NCBI RefSeq assembly: GCF_023544665.1
Contig: NZ_JAMJFL010000011.1
Span: 186,001-250,000, forward strand
Origin: Streptomyces sp. YS415
GTDB lineage: Bacteria; Actinomycetota; Actinomycetes; Streptomycetales; Streptomycetaceae
Reading direction: 5' to 3'
DNA length: 64,000 bases
Shown here: positions 46,508-54,825 of the stretch, in pieces
Position numbering within the stretch: position 1 is the stretch's first letter
How the letters are laid out: each line of letters opens with the position of its first letter
Notes under the pieces: generated by a model
Told to the model about the DNA's origin: nothing
What the model saw: only the letters and a program-made list of their open reading frames with translations
The model's database searches: none
Position numbers and translations under genes: made by a program

Positions 46508-47509
46508 TTACTCTGGGTTGTCCGCGAGGGATCTCGCCGCCCGGACGCAGTGGGCGAGCGCCTTGCGGGCGTACTCCGGGGAAGCGCCCGCGAGGCCGCA
46601 CGCCGGGGTGATCGTGACGGACTCCGCGAGGAGCCCCGGTCGCAGCCCCAGCCTGCGCCACAGCGTCCTGACACCCATGACGCTACCGGCAGGGTCTGAC
46701 AACGGACCGTCCGTGCCGGGGACGACACCGGCGAACAGCCGGGTGCCCGCCTCCACCGCCTCGCCGATCGTGTCGTCGTCACGCTCGGTGAGCAGCGCGG
46801 CGTCGAAGGAGACCGCCGTGGCGCCCGCTCGGCGCAGCAGGGCGAACGGGACGTCCGGGGCGCACGAGTGGACCACGACGGGTCCGCCGGCGTGCACCCC
46901 GAGGACCTCGCGCAGCGCGGCCTCGACGACCTGCCGGTCCACGGCGCGGTGGGTCCGGTACCCGCTGGCGGTCCTGACGTGCCCGCGGAGCACCGCCGTG
47001 AGGGAGGGCTCGTCGAGCTGGAGGACGAGCCGGGCGCCGGGGATGCGGCGCTGCACCTCCGCGAGATGGACGCGCAGGCCCTCGGCGAGGGAGGCGGTGA
47101 GGTCGCGGCAGGCGCCGGGGTCGGCGAGGACGGACTCGCCGTTCCTGAGCTCCAGCGCGGCGGCGAGGGTCCAGGGCCCGACGGCCTGCACCTTGACCTG
47201 TCCCTCGTACCCCTGGGTGAACTCCTCCAGCGCGTCGAGGTCCTCGACGAGCCAGGACCGGGCGCGCTTGGTGTCCCGGCCGGGCCGGTCCCCGAGGCGC
47301 CAGCCACTGGGCTCCACGCGCGCGTACAGCTCGACGAGCAGGCCGGCGGTGCGGCCGATCATGTCGGCGCCGGGGCCCCGGGCGGGCAGTTCGGCGAGGT
47401 ACGGGAAGTCCTCGAAGGACCCGGTGACCGCCTTGGCGGCCTCCCGGGCGTCGCCGCCGGGCATGGAGCCGATGCCGGTGGCGGGGGCGAAGCTGAAGTG
47501 TGCGTTCAC
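46508..47509 (-). CDS. Cobalamin-independent methionine synthase-like protein (MetE C-terminal family)
   Basis: A 333-residue protein with only the MetE catalytic barrel. Zinc ligand motif HSCAPDVP (His-x-Cys) and C-terminal TPACGLAGASPEYA with the third cysteine. LDEPSL supplies a conserved acidic segment. Short MetE-like proteins in actinobacteria use other methyl donors or partners; it is not full-length MetE. Start FSFAPATGIGSMPG is the family signature. In one leftward run with ligA. Confidence 0.8.
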   Translation of the reverse strand: MNAHFSFAPATGIGSMPGGDAREAAKAVTGSFEDFPYLAELPARGPGADMIGRTAGLLVELYARVEPSGWRLGDRPGRDTKRARSWLVEDLDALEEFTQGYEGQVKVQAVGPWTLAAALELRNGESVLADPGACRDLTASLAEGLRVHLAEVQRRIPGARLVLQLDEPSLTAVLRGHVRTASGYRTHRAVDRQVVEAALREVLGVHAGGPVVVHSCAPDVPFALLRRAGATAVSFDAALLTERDDDTIGEAVEAGTRLFAGVVPGTDGPLSDPAGSVMGVRTLWRRLGLRPGLLAESVTITPACGLAGASPEYARKALAHCVRAARSLADNPE

Positions 47510-47594
47510 GGAGGGAAGCCTACGTAGGCGGGGGCGGCGGCGGCACCGCCGCGTACCCCGGCCCGCTTCGCCCTCGCCGGGGCCGCCCGGCCGG

Positions 47595-48284
47595 TCAGCG
47601 GCCGGGGCGGACCGTCACGTCGTTGATCTCCGCGTCCCTGGGCAGGTCCAGGGCCGTCAAGATCGTCGTCGCCACCGACTCCGGGTCGATCCACTTCGAC
47701 TCGTCGTACTCCTTGCCCTCCTGCTGGTGGACCTTCGCCTGCATCGGGCTCGCCGTGCGGCCGGGGTAGACCGAGGTGACGCGGACGCCGTTGGCGTGCT
47801 CCTCGTGCCGCAGCGCGTCGGCCAGCGCCTTGAGGCCGTGCTTGGAGGCGGCGTACGCGGACCAGTCGGCGTGCGCGGTCAGGCCCGCGCCGGAGTTGAC
47901 GAACACCACGTGGCCCCGTGTGGTCCGCAGCTGCGGCAGGAAGTGCCGGGTCAGTTCCGCAGGCGCGACGAGGTTGACGTTCAGCTGGTGGCGCCAGGAC
48001 TTGGGCGTCAGGTCGCCCACCCGGCCCAGGTCCACCACGCCCGCGATGTGCAGCAGCGAGTCCACCCGGTCCGGGAGCGACTGGTGGGAGAACGCCCACG
48101 ACAGCTTGTCGGGGTCGGCGAGATCGCCCACCAGCGTCCTCGCCCCGGGGAACCGGGCCGCCAGCTCCTTCGCCCGCCCCGCGTCACGCGCGTGCAGCAC
48201 GAGGTCGTCCCCGCGCGCGTGCAGCCGACGCGCCACGGCCGCGCCGATGCCGGAACCGGCCCCGGTGATCACATGAGTAGCCAT
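47595..48284 (-). CDS. Short-chain dehydrogenase/reductase
   Basis: About 229 residues. NAD(P)-binding TGAGSGIG, NAG-equivalent HIAGVVDL, catalytic Ser in VNSGAGL and YxxxK in YAASKHGLK. Substrate unknown. An alternative ATG lies 9 nt upstream (48293). It is followed at 85 bp by the MetE-like gene. Confidence 0.88.
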   Translation of the reverse strand: MATHVITGAGSGIGAAVARRLHARGDDLVLHARDAGRAKELAARFPGARTLVGDLADPDKLSWAFSHQSLPDRVDSLLHIAGVVDLGRVGDLTPKSWRHQLNVNLVAPAELTRHFLPQLRTTRGHVVFVNSGAGLTAHADWSAYAASKHGLKALADALRHEEHANGVRVTSVYPGRTASPMQAKVHQQEGKEYDESKWIDPESVATTILTALDLPRDAEINDVTVRPGR

Positions 48285-48311
48285 GCCCGCCATGGTCGCA
48301 CCAGGGGGCTG

Positions 48312-48851
48312 TCACTCGATGCCCTGGCTCTCCTCCAGGTACGCCAGCGCCCCCACCGGCTCCTCCGCGAAGAACACCAGGTCGGTCAGGGGCCGGGGCA
48401 GGAAGCCCTCGTCCTCCATGCGGCGGAACTGTTCCTTGAGGCCGTCGTAGAAGCCCGCCGTGTTCAGCAGCACCACCGGCTTGTCGGTGTGCCCGTGCTT
48501 CTTGAGCTCCAGGATCTCCGTGGCCTCGTCCAGGGTGCCCGTGCCGCCGACCATGATCACCACGGCGTCGGCCTTGTCCAGGAGCAGCTTCTTGCGCTCG
48601 GCGAGGTCCTTCGCGACGAGCATCTCGTCGGCGCCGGGACGGGCCTTCGCGGCCAGGAAGTCCACCGAGACCCCGAGCAGCCGCCCGCCCGCCTCCTGCA
48701 CGCCGTCCGCGACCACCTTCATCAGGCCGACGTCGGAGCCGCCCCACACGAGCGTGTGACCGCCCTTGCCCAGCAGGTTCGCGAACTCCCGCGCGGGGCG
48801 GGTGTAGCGCTCGTCGAGGTCGGCCGCGGAGAGGAAGACGCAGATTCGCAT
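48312..48851 (-). CDS. LOG-family (TIGR00730-like) Rossmann protein
   Basis: A 179-residue protein starting MRICVFLSAADLDERYTRPA. Conserved LOG features include GGSDVGLMKVVADGVQEAGG and the loop VGGTGTLDEATE, a variant of PGGxGTxxE with Val in place of Pro, plus ERKKLL. LOG proteins are cytokinin nucleotide phosphoribohydrolases, acting on AMP-type substrates in bacteria. The altered proline may or may not matter. Divergent from DUF427. Confidence 0.8.
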   Translation of the reverse strand: MRICVFLSAADLDERYTRPAREFANLLGKGGHTLVWGGSDVGLMKVVADGVQEAGGRLLGVSVDFLAAKARPGADEMLVAKDLAERKKLLLDKADAVVIMVGGTGTLDEATEILELKKHGHTDKPVVLLNTAGFYDGLKEQFRRMEDEGFLPRPLTDLVFFAEEPVGALAYLEESQGIE

Positions 48852-48902
48852 GCGATCACCGTACGCGGGAAGAACCGGCGTCCCGCGCGCGCTGCACCAA
48901 CC

Positions 48903-49226
48903 ATGGCTGATGGACACACGATCACGATCGAGCAGGGCACGCGGCGCGTGCGGGTCGTCCACGACGGCGAGGTCCTCGCGGAGAGCGACCGGCCGCTCGT
49001 CCTGCGGGAGACCGGCTGTCCCGTGCGCTACTACCTGCCGGCCGAGGACGTACGGCTGGACCTGCTGACGCCCTCCGACACGCACACGTACTGCCCGTTC
49101 AAGGGCACGGCCTCCTACTGGTCGCTGCCGGGCGCGACGGACCGGGTGTGGTCCTACCCGGACCCCAAGCCGGACGTCGCCCGGATCAAGGACCACCTGT
49201 GCTTCTACGAAGTGGAAGTGTTGTGA
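48903..49226 (+). CDS. DUF427 domain protein
   Basis: A 107-residue protein, MADGHTITIEQGTRRVRVVHDG start, with TGCPVRYYLPAEDVRLDLL and THTYCPFKGTASYWSL diagnostic of DUF427 (PF04248). Function unknown for the family; a small beta-rich fold. It lies between a divergent LOG gene and a downstream alpha/beta hydrolase 36 nt away, with which it may be cotranscribed. Confidence 0.85.
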   Translation: MADGHTITIEQGTRRVRVVHDGEVLAESDRPLVLRETGCPVRYYLPAEDVRLDLLTPSDTHTYCPFKGTASYWSLPGATDRVWSYPDPKPDVARIKDHLCFYEVEVL

Positions 49227-49262
49227 GTGATTAGCCGGGTGCCCGATGGCAACCTGTCGGGC

Positions 49263-50045
49263 ATGGCACACGAGACCACTTCGCGCGACGGCACCTCCCT
49301 CGCGTACGAGAGCACCGGTGACGGTCCGGCCGTCGTCCTCGTCAGCGGCGCGATGTCCACGGGCGCCACCCTCGCGCCGCTGGCCGGGTCCCTCGCGGAG
49401 CGCGGGCTCACCGCGGTCACGTACGACCGCCGGGGCCGGGGCGGGAGCGGTGACACGGCGCCCTACGACGTGGCCCGCGAGGTCGAGGATCTCGCGGCGC
49501 TGATCGAGGCGGTGGGCGGCGAGGCGGCGCTGTGCGGGGTCTCCTCGGGCGGCGCGCTGGCGCTGGAGGCGGCGGCGAGCGGGCTGCCGGTGCGTCAGGT
49601 GGCCGTGTACGAGACGCCGTTCACCGTGTACGAGGGCGGCACGGCGGAGTGGGCCACGTACACCGAGCGCCTGACCGAGGCGCTCGGCGAGGGCAGGCGC
49701 GGGGACGCGGTCGAACTGTTCCTCCGGCTCACGGGGCTCGCCGAGGCGATGATCCAGGGCGCCCGCCAGTCCCCCATGTGGGCCGGCATGGAGGCCATCG
49801 CGCCGAGCCTCGCGTACGACGCCGCGGTGCTCGGGGACGGCGATGTGCCGCGCGAGCGGCTGGCCGCGATCGAGGTACCGGTGCTGGCGGTCGCGGGCGG
49901 CGAGAGCCCCGCCTGGATGCGGGAGGCGGCGCAGGCGGTCGCGGAGGCGGCGCCGAAGGGCGCGTACCGCTCCCTGCCGGGCCAGACCCACATGGTGGAA
50001 CCGCAGGTCCTCGGACCCGCCCTGGCCGAGTTCTTCGGCGCCTAG
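49263..50045 (+). CDS. Alpha/beta hydrolase
   Basis: A 260-residue hydrolase. MAHETTSRDGTSLAYESTGDGP start, oxyanion region VLVSGAM, nucleophile elbow GVSSGG, catalytic His in GQTHMVEP; the acid is probably within EVPVLAVAGGESP. Substrate not predictable. ATG at 49263 preferred over an upstream frame beginning at 49227. Convergent with mnmA. Confidence 0.85.
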   Translation: MAHETTSRDGTSLAYESTGDGPAVVLVSGAMSTGATLAPLAGSLAERGLTAVTYDRRGRGGSGDTAPYDVAREVEDLAALIEAVGGEAALCGVSSGGALALEAAASGLPVRQVAVYETPFTVYEGGTAEWATYTERLTEALGEGRRGDAVELFLRLTGLAEAMIQGARQSPMWAGMEAIAPSLAYDAAVLGDGDVPRERLAAIEVPVLAVAGGESPAWMREAAQAVAEAAPKGAYRSLPGQTHMVEPQVLGPALAEFFGA

Positions 50046-50064
50046 GCCCGCTCCGGACGACCGC

Positions 50065-51189
50065 TCAGGCCACGTCCGCCGTCGCGCGCGTGGTGGTCGA
50101 GATCGTCGCCGAACCGACCACGCGCGTGCCGTCGTACAGGACGATCGCCTGGCCGGGGGCCACGCCGCGGACCGGCTCGGTGAAGGCGACCTCCAGGGTG
50201 CCGTCGATCAGTTCGGCGGTGACCTCGGTCTCGCCGCCGTGGGCGCGCAGCTGGGCGGTGTAGGTGGCGCGTCCCGTGGGGGCGGTGCCGCACCAGCGGG
50301 GCCTGATCGCGCGCAGGGCGGTGACGTCGAGGGCGGCGGCCGGGCCGACCGTCACCGTGTTGTCGACCGGGGAGATGTCGAGGACGTAGCGCGGCTTGCC
50401 GTCGGCGGCCGGGGTGCCGATCCGCAGGCCCTTGCGCTGGCCGATGGTGAAGCCGTACGCGCCCTCGTGGGTGCCCAGCTTGGTGCCGGTCTCGTCGACG
50501 ATGTCGCCCTCGGCCTTGCCGAGCCGCTTCGCGAGGAAGCCCTGGGTGTCGCCGTCGGCGATGAAGCAGATGTCGTGCGAGTCGGGCTTCTTGGCGACCG
50601 CGAGCCCCCGGCGCTCGGCCTCCGCGCGGATCTCGTCCTTGGTGGTCAGCGTGTCGCCGAGCGGGAAGAGCGCGTGGGCGAGCTGCCTGTCGTCCAGGAC
50701 GCCGAGGACGTACGACTGGTCCTTGGCCATGTCCGAGGCGCGGTGCAGCTCGCGGCTGCCGTCCTCGCGGACGATCACCTTGGCGTAGTGACCGGTGCAG
50801 ACCGCGTCGAAGCCGAGGGCCAGCGCCTTGTCGAGCAGCGCCGCGAACTTGATCTTCTCGTTGCAGCGCAGACAAGGGTTCGGGGTGCGGCCCGCCTCGT
50901 ACTCGGCGACGAAGTCCTCGACCACGTCCTCGCGGAAGCGGTCGGCGAGGTCCCACACGTAGAAGGGGATGCCGATGACGTCCGCGGCGCGGCGCGCGTC
51001 GTGCGAGTCCTCGATGGTGCAGCAGCCACGCGCGCCCGTGCGGAACGACTGGGGGTTCGCGGAGAGCGCGAGGTGGACGCCGGTCACGTCGTGGCCGGCT
51101 TCCGCGGCCCGGGCGGCGGCTACGGCGGAGTCCACACCGCCGGACATGGCGGCGAGGACGCGGAGGGGGCGCTGCGGGGTGTCAGTCAT
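50065..51189 (-). CDS. mnmA: tRNA-specific 2-thiouridylase
   Basis: A 374-residue PP-loop ATPase making s2U34 in tRNA. PP-loop MSGGVDSAVAA, catalytic Cys in TPNPCLRCN and second Cys in HDICFIADGDTQGFL. Sulfur usually comes from a cysteine desulfurase, and one lies nearby at 52319. Streptomyces need it for Gln/Lys/Glu tRNAs. Divergent from a secreted amidase. Confidence 0.96.
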   Translation of the reverse strand: MTDTPQRPLRVLAAMSGGVDSAVAAARAAEAGHDVTGVHLALSANPQSFRTGARGCCTIEDSHDARRAADVIGIPFYVWDLADRFREDVVEDFVAEYEAGRTPNPCLRCNEKIKFAALLDKALALGFDAVCTGHYAKVIVREDGSRELHRASDMAKDQSYVLGVLDDRQLAHALFPLGDTLTTKDEIRAEAERRGLAVAKKPDSHDICFIADGDTQGFLAKRLGKAEGDIVDETGTKLGTHEGAYGFTIGQRKGLRIGTPAADGKPRYVLDISPVDNTVTVGPAAALDVTALRAIRPRWCGTAPTGRATYTAQLRAHGGETEVTAELIDGTLEVAFTEPVRGVAPGQAIVLYDGTRVVGSATISTTTRATADVA

Positions 51190-51249
51190 AACTCTTCAAG
51201 AGTAAGGGTCCGCGGGAACCAGGGCCCACGAGTATCCGTTGACGATCAC

Positions 51250-51915
51250 ATGGGGGCGAGGAAGGCATCCGAGGACACGGACCGGCGCATCGGCCGGCGG
51301 GCGCTGCTGATCGGCGGCGCCGCCGCGGCGGTGGGCACCGCCGTGCTGGCACGCGACGAGCTGGGGCGGCTGTGGTGGCGGGTGCCCGGCGTCGAGAAGC
51401 CGCGCAAGGAGGGGGAGGTCGACTTCGCGGGCGCGCGCTGGGTGGCGGCGTCGGACGCGAACTGGCGGCGCGCGGACCGGCCCGACGACTACGGCGTCGA
51501 CATGGTGGTCATCCATGTCACCCAGGGCAGCTTCGACAGCGCGGTGCGGGTGTTCCAGGACCCGGGGCACGGCGCGGCCTCGCACTACATCGTCCGCAAG
51601 GACGGGCACGTCACGCAGATGATCCGGGAGCTGGACGTGGCGTACCACGCGGGCAACCGCGACTACAACGAACGCAGTGTCGGCATCGAGCACGAGGGGT
51701 TCGTGGACCGGCCGGAGGGCTTCACGGACGCGATGTACGCGGCCTCGGCGCGGCTCACCGCCCGGATATGCGCGCGCTACGACATCCCCGTGGACCGCGA
51801 GCACATCATCGGCCATGTCGAGGTGCCGGGCACGGACCACACCGATCCGGGCGAGCACTGGGACTGGGAGCGGTACATGACGCTGGTGCGCAGGGCGCGG
51901 TCCGCGATGGCGTGA
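51250..51915 (+). CDS. Secreted N-acetylmuramoyl-L-alanine amidase (amidase_2)
   Basis: A 221-residue protein. A signal region RRIGRRALLIGGAAAAVG (twin-Arg type) precedes an amidase_2 domain (about 65-205). Zinc ligands are visible: His in VVIHVTQG, His in YHAGNRDYN and His/Asp in TDHTDPG. It cleaves the peptide from the glycan of peptidoglycan. Convergent with DUF1304. Confidence 0.85.
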   Translation: MGARKASEDTDRRIGRRALLIGGAAAAVGTAVLARDELGRLWWRVPGVEKPRKEGEVDFAGARWVAASDANWRRADRPDDYGVDMVVIHVTQGSFDSAVRVFQDPGHGAASHYIVRKDGHVTQMIRELDVAYHAGNRDYNERSVGIEHEGFVDRPEGFTDAMYAASARLTARICARYDIPVDREHIIGHVEVPGTDHTDPGEHWDWERYMTLVRRARSAMA

Positions 51916-51918
51916 GCG

Positions 51919-52293
51919 TCAGAACGCCGCCGCGGCGAGGGCGACGGCGGGGGCGAGCGCCTGTCCGACCGCACCGCGCCACAGGCGGGGGAACGAGACG
52001 TAGAAGAGCACTCCGGAGACGACGAGGAAGGCGCACAGGTAGACGATCAGGGTGCGGCCGACCGTGGCGTCCCCGGTGTGCAGGGCGATGAATCCGGCGA
52101 TCAGGCCGAGCCCGAGAAGGATGTTGTAGACGGCCACTCCCGAGCGCCACAGGGTGACTTCGGGGGCGTCGGCCGGTGAGGTGGTCAGGAAGACCCGGAC
52201 GGCCGGGCGGTGGTAGAAGAAGCGCTCCAGCGTGCCCACGACGATGTGCGTCACGGCGGCGAGCAGGACGAAGACCTGTGTCACGAGGTTCAC
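51919..52293 (-). CDS. DUF1304 membrane protein
   Basis: A 124-residue protein with four hydrophobic segments (about 3-22, 50-70, 77-98 and 105-122). MNLVTQVFVLLAAVTHIVVGTLE and YNILLGLGLIAGFIAL match DUF1304 (PF06993). Function unknown. It lies 25 nt after the cysteine desulfurase on the same strand. Confidence 0.85.
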   Translation of the reverse strand: MNLVTQVFVLLAAVTHIVVGTLERFFYHRPAVRVFLTTSPADAPEVTLWRSGVAVYNILLGLGLIAGFIALHTGDATVGRTLIVYLCAFLVVSGVLFYVSFPRLWRGAVGQALAPAVALAAAAF

Positions 52294-52318
52294 GCCAGGA
52301 GTGTCCCGCTCGGTGCGG

Positions 52319-53482
52319 CTACGTCAGCCCCGCCGCGCGGGCGCGTTCCACCGCCGGGCCGATCGCCCGGGCGACGGCGTCGACGTCGGCCTCGGTGGAG
52401 GTGTGACCGAGGGAGAAGCGCAGGGTGCCGCGGGCCAGGTCCGGGTCGGTGCCGGTGGCCAGCAGGACGTGGCTGGGCTGGGCGACGCCCGCGGTGCAGG
52501 CGGAGCCGGTGGAGCACGCGATGCCCTGGGCGTCGAGCAGGAGCAGCAGGGAGTCGCCCTCGCAGCCGGGGAACATGAAGTGGGCGTTGGCCGGGAGGCG
52601 GTCCACCGGGTCGCCGCCGAGGATCGCGTCCGGGACGGCGGTGCGGACGGCGGCGATCAGGTCGTCGCGCAGGGCGCCGATCTCCCGGGTGAACCACTCG
52701 CGCTGCTCGGCGGCCAGCCGGCCGGCCACCGCGAAGGAGGCGACGGCGGGGACGTCGAGGGTGCCGGAGCGGACCTGGCGCTCCTGGCCGCCGCCGTGCA
52801 GGACCGGGACGGGGGCCTGGTCACGGCCGAGGATCAGCGCGCCGATGCCGTACGGGCCGCCGATCTTGTGGCCGGAGACGGTCATCGCGGCGAGGCCGGA
52901 GGCGGCGAAGTCCACCGGGAGCTGGCCGACCGCCTGGACGGCGTCGGCGTGCAGGGGAATGCCGAACTCGGCGGCCGTTGCGGCGAGTTCGCGGACCGGC
53001 AGGACGGTGCCGATCTCGTTGTTCGCCCACATGACGGTGGCCAGGGCCACGTCGTCGGGGTTGCGGGCGATGGCCTCGCGCAGCGCCTCGGGGTGGACGC
53101 GGCCGTGCTGGTCCACCGGCAGGTACTCGACGGTGGCGCCCTCGTGCTCGCCGAGCCAGTGGACCGCGTCCAGGACGGCGTGGTGCTCGACGGGCGACGC
53201 GAGGACCCGGGTGCGGGCCGGGTCCGCGTCGCGGCGGGCCCAGTACAGGCCCTTGACCGCGAGATTGTCGGCCTCGGTGCCGCCCGAGGTGAAGACGACC
53301 TCGCTGGGACGGGCGCCGAGCGCTTCCGCGAGGGTCTCGCGGGATTCCTCGACGGTGCGGCGGGCGCGGCGGCCGGCTGCGTGGAGGGAGGAGGCGTTGC
53401 CAGTGACGCCCAGCTGGGCGGTGAGTGCCTCCGCCGCCTCCGGGAGCATCGGGGTCGTCGCGGCGTGGTCGAGGTAAGCCAT
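52319..53482 (-). CDS. Cysteine desulfurase (NifS/IscS type)
   Basis: A 387-residue class V PLP enzyme that releases sulfur from cysteine as a persulfide. PLP lysine in VSGHKIGGPYG, catalytic cysteine in STGSACTAGVAQPSHVL. YLDHAATTPMLPEAAEAL start is family-typical. Likely sulfur donor for mnmA 1 kb downstream, or for Fe-S assembly; no scaffold genes are nearby. Confidence 0.93.
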   Translation of the reverse strand: MAYLDHAATTPMLPEAAEALTAQLGVTGNASSLHAAGRRARRTVEESRETLAEALGARPSEVVFTSGGTEADNLAVKGLYWARRDADPARTRVLASPVEHHAVLDAVHWLGEHEGATVEYLPVDQHGRVHPEALREAIARNPDDVALATVMWANNEIGTVLPVRELAATAAEFGIPLHADAVQAVGQLPVDFAASGLAAMTVSGHKIGGPYGIGALILGRDQAPVPVLHGGGQERQVRSGTLDVPAVASFAVAGRLAAEQREWFTREIGALRDDLIAAVRTAVPDAILGGDPVDRLPANAHFMFPGCEGDSLLLLLDAQGIACSTGSACTAGVAQPSHVLLATGTDPDLARGTLRFSLGHTSTEADVDAVARAIGPAVERARAAGLT

Positions 53483-53554
53483 GGTGAAGCGATTCTACGG
53501 GCCCGGTCGGCGGCCGTAGGCGCGGGCTCACGCGCGGTGGCGGGCGACGGCCGG

Positions 53555-53821
53555 TCAGAAGCTCCAGGACAGCGTGCCGTCCGCCTGCATGAAGGCCAGC
53601 AGGACCAGCAGGTCCGCCACTCCCAGGCCGAGGCCGAGGTAGGCGCGGCCGCGGCGCCGGGTGCCCCGGGACAGGGACACGGCGGCCAGGGTGATCGCGA
53701 TCGGGCCCAGGAAGACGTTGAGGACCAACAGGCCCACCAGGCCGAGGATGAAGGACGCCACGGCCATGCCGTCGGTGTCCCGGGCGATGCGGCGGTCGGT
53801 CGTCGGGGCTGTGAGCTGCAT
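53555..53821 (-). CDS. DUF4190-like small membrane protein, 88 aa
   Basis: MQLTAPTTDRRIARDTDGMAVASF start, then two TM segments (about 20-45 and 58-78) with SLSRGTRRRGRAYLGLGLGV between. This pattern fits DUF4190. Function unknown. About 24 nt separate it from the upstream 50-aa gene. Confidence 0.75.
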   Translation of the reverse strand: MQLTAPTTDRRIARDTDGMAVASFILGLVGLLVLNVFLGPIAITLAAVSLSRGTRRRGRAYLGLGLGVADLLVLLAFMQADGTLSWSF

Positions 53822-53844
53822 GACGGATCAACTCCCTGTGCGGG

Positions 53845-53997
53845 TCAGTGGCGACGGGCGTGGCGCTCGCGGAGCGCGAAGACGGACAGCCACACGGCGA
53901 TCACTGCGGCGGCGACGACGGTGAAGCCGAGCGGCGCGTGGGCGACGGTGCCCAGGACGACGCCCAGCAGCAGGAGCGCGGCGACGAGGAACAGCAT
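53845..53997 (-). CDS. Tiny two-TM membrane protein, 50 aa
   Basis: MLFLVAALLLLGVVLGTVAH then a second TM and RERHARRH tail. GGAGGGGG lies 9 nt upstream of the ATG at 53997, which is better than the longer start at 54033. No family recognised; possibly an operon partner of the DUF4190-like gene. Confidence 0.65.
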   Translation of the reverse strand: MLFLVAALLLLGVVLGTVAHAPLGFTVVAAAVIAVWLSVFALRERHARRH

Positions 53998-54037
53998 GGG
54001 ATCGGATCCCCCTCCGAGATGCGTCTCGTACATTTCG

Positions 54038-54124
54038 GTGAACGCTTGTAGGTACAGCTGTTCACTGAGTTCCCACCCTAGCGCGCTCTACGACTTTTCA
54101 ATTCGGGAGAACAGTTGTTAACTG
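54038..54124. promoter_or_regulatory. Candidate operators upstream of the TetR gene
   Basis: GTGAAC-N16-GTTCAC (54038-54065) and CAGTT-GTT-AACTG (54112-54124) are two inverted repeats in an AT-rich stretch. The sequence CTGTTCAC at 54058 and its reverse CTGTTCTC relative near 54108 hint at a shared half-site. The second touches the TetR start region, which fits autoregulation; the first flanks the divergent 50-aa gene. Confidence 0.5.
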
Positions 54125-54130
54125 CATGGC

Positions 54131-54760
54131 ATGAGTCACACCCTCGGCATCCGGCAGGCACAGAAGCAGAAGACCCGACAGGCGCTCCTGGACGCCGCGT
54201 TGGGGCTGCTGGAGGAGCAGAGCCTGAGCAGCCTGGGCCTGCGCGAGGTCACCCGTGCCGTCGGCGTCGCCCCCACCGCCTTCTACCGGCACTTCCGCTC
54301 CACCGCGGATCTCGGCGTCGCCCTCGTCGAGGAGGCGCTCGGCAGTCTGCACCCGATGATCCGCACGACCGTCTCCGCGGACGGCGACCCCGACGAACGC
54401 ATCGCCCGCGCCGTGGAGTTGATCGCCGGTCATGTCAGCGCGCACCCGGCGCACGTCCGCTTCATCGCCCGCGAGCGGCACGGCGGTGTGCAGCCCGTGC
54501 GGGAGGCCATCCAGCAGCAACTCGCCCGGTTCGGCGAGGAGGTGCAGCACGAGCTCGCCAAGGACCCGATGGCGGAGGGCTGGAGCGACGACGACCTGCT
54601 GATGCTGGCCAACCTCTACGTCGACCAGATGCTCATGACGGCCTCGCTCTTCCTCGACGCGCTGGAGGAAGGGGCCGAGGAGCAGCGGGCGCAGGTCGTC
54701 CGGATCGCCACCCGCCGCATGCGGCTCATCAGCATCGGCCGCCGGCACTGGCTGGACTAG
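54131..54760 (+). CDS. TetR-family regulator, FabR-like
   Basis: A 209-residue TetR protein. MSHTLGIRQAQKQKTRQALLD start; helix-turn-helix SSLGLREVTRAVGVAPTAFY resembles the FabR/unsaturated fatty acid regulators. C-terminal ERHGGVQPVREAIQQQLARFGEEV is also typical. Divergent from small membrane proteins and convergent with a thioesterase-like gene. Target set unknown; the lipid link is by family resemblance. Confidence 0.85.
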   Translation: MSHTLGIRQAQKQKTRQALLDAALGLLEEQSLSSLGLREVTRAVGVAPTAFYRHFRSTADLGVALVEEALGSLHPMIRTTVSADGDPDERIARAVELIAGHVSAHPAHVRFIARERHGGVQPVREAIQQQLARFGEEVQHELAKDPMAEGWSDDDLLMLANLYVDQMLMTASLFLDALEEGAEEQRAQVVRIATRRMRLISIGRRHWLD

Positions 54761-54772
54761 GCCCTGCCGTCG

Positions 54773-54795
54773 GGATCAGCCCGGCCGGGTGATCC
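54773..54795. terminator. Bidirectional terminator between TetR and thioesterase genes
   Basis: GGATCA-G-CCCGG/CCGGG-TGATCC, an almost perfect 11-bp pairing around a very short loop, lies 12 nt after the TetR stop in the convergent gap. Confidence 0.5.
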
Positions 54796-54825
54796 GCCCG
54801 GGAGGGCCTGCGCGCCCGCCGCCGG

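Noticed and set aside
44303..47509. Possible truncated metE pseudogene upstream of ligA
   Set aside because: The 333-aa protein keeps the zinc-binding residues and a complete barrel with a normal start; it is a short MetE-like family member rather than a fragment.
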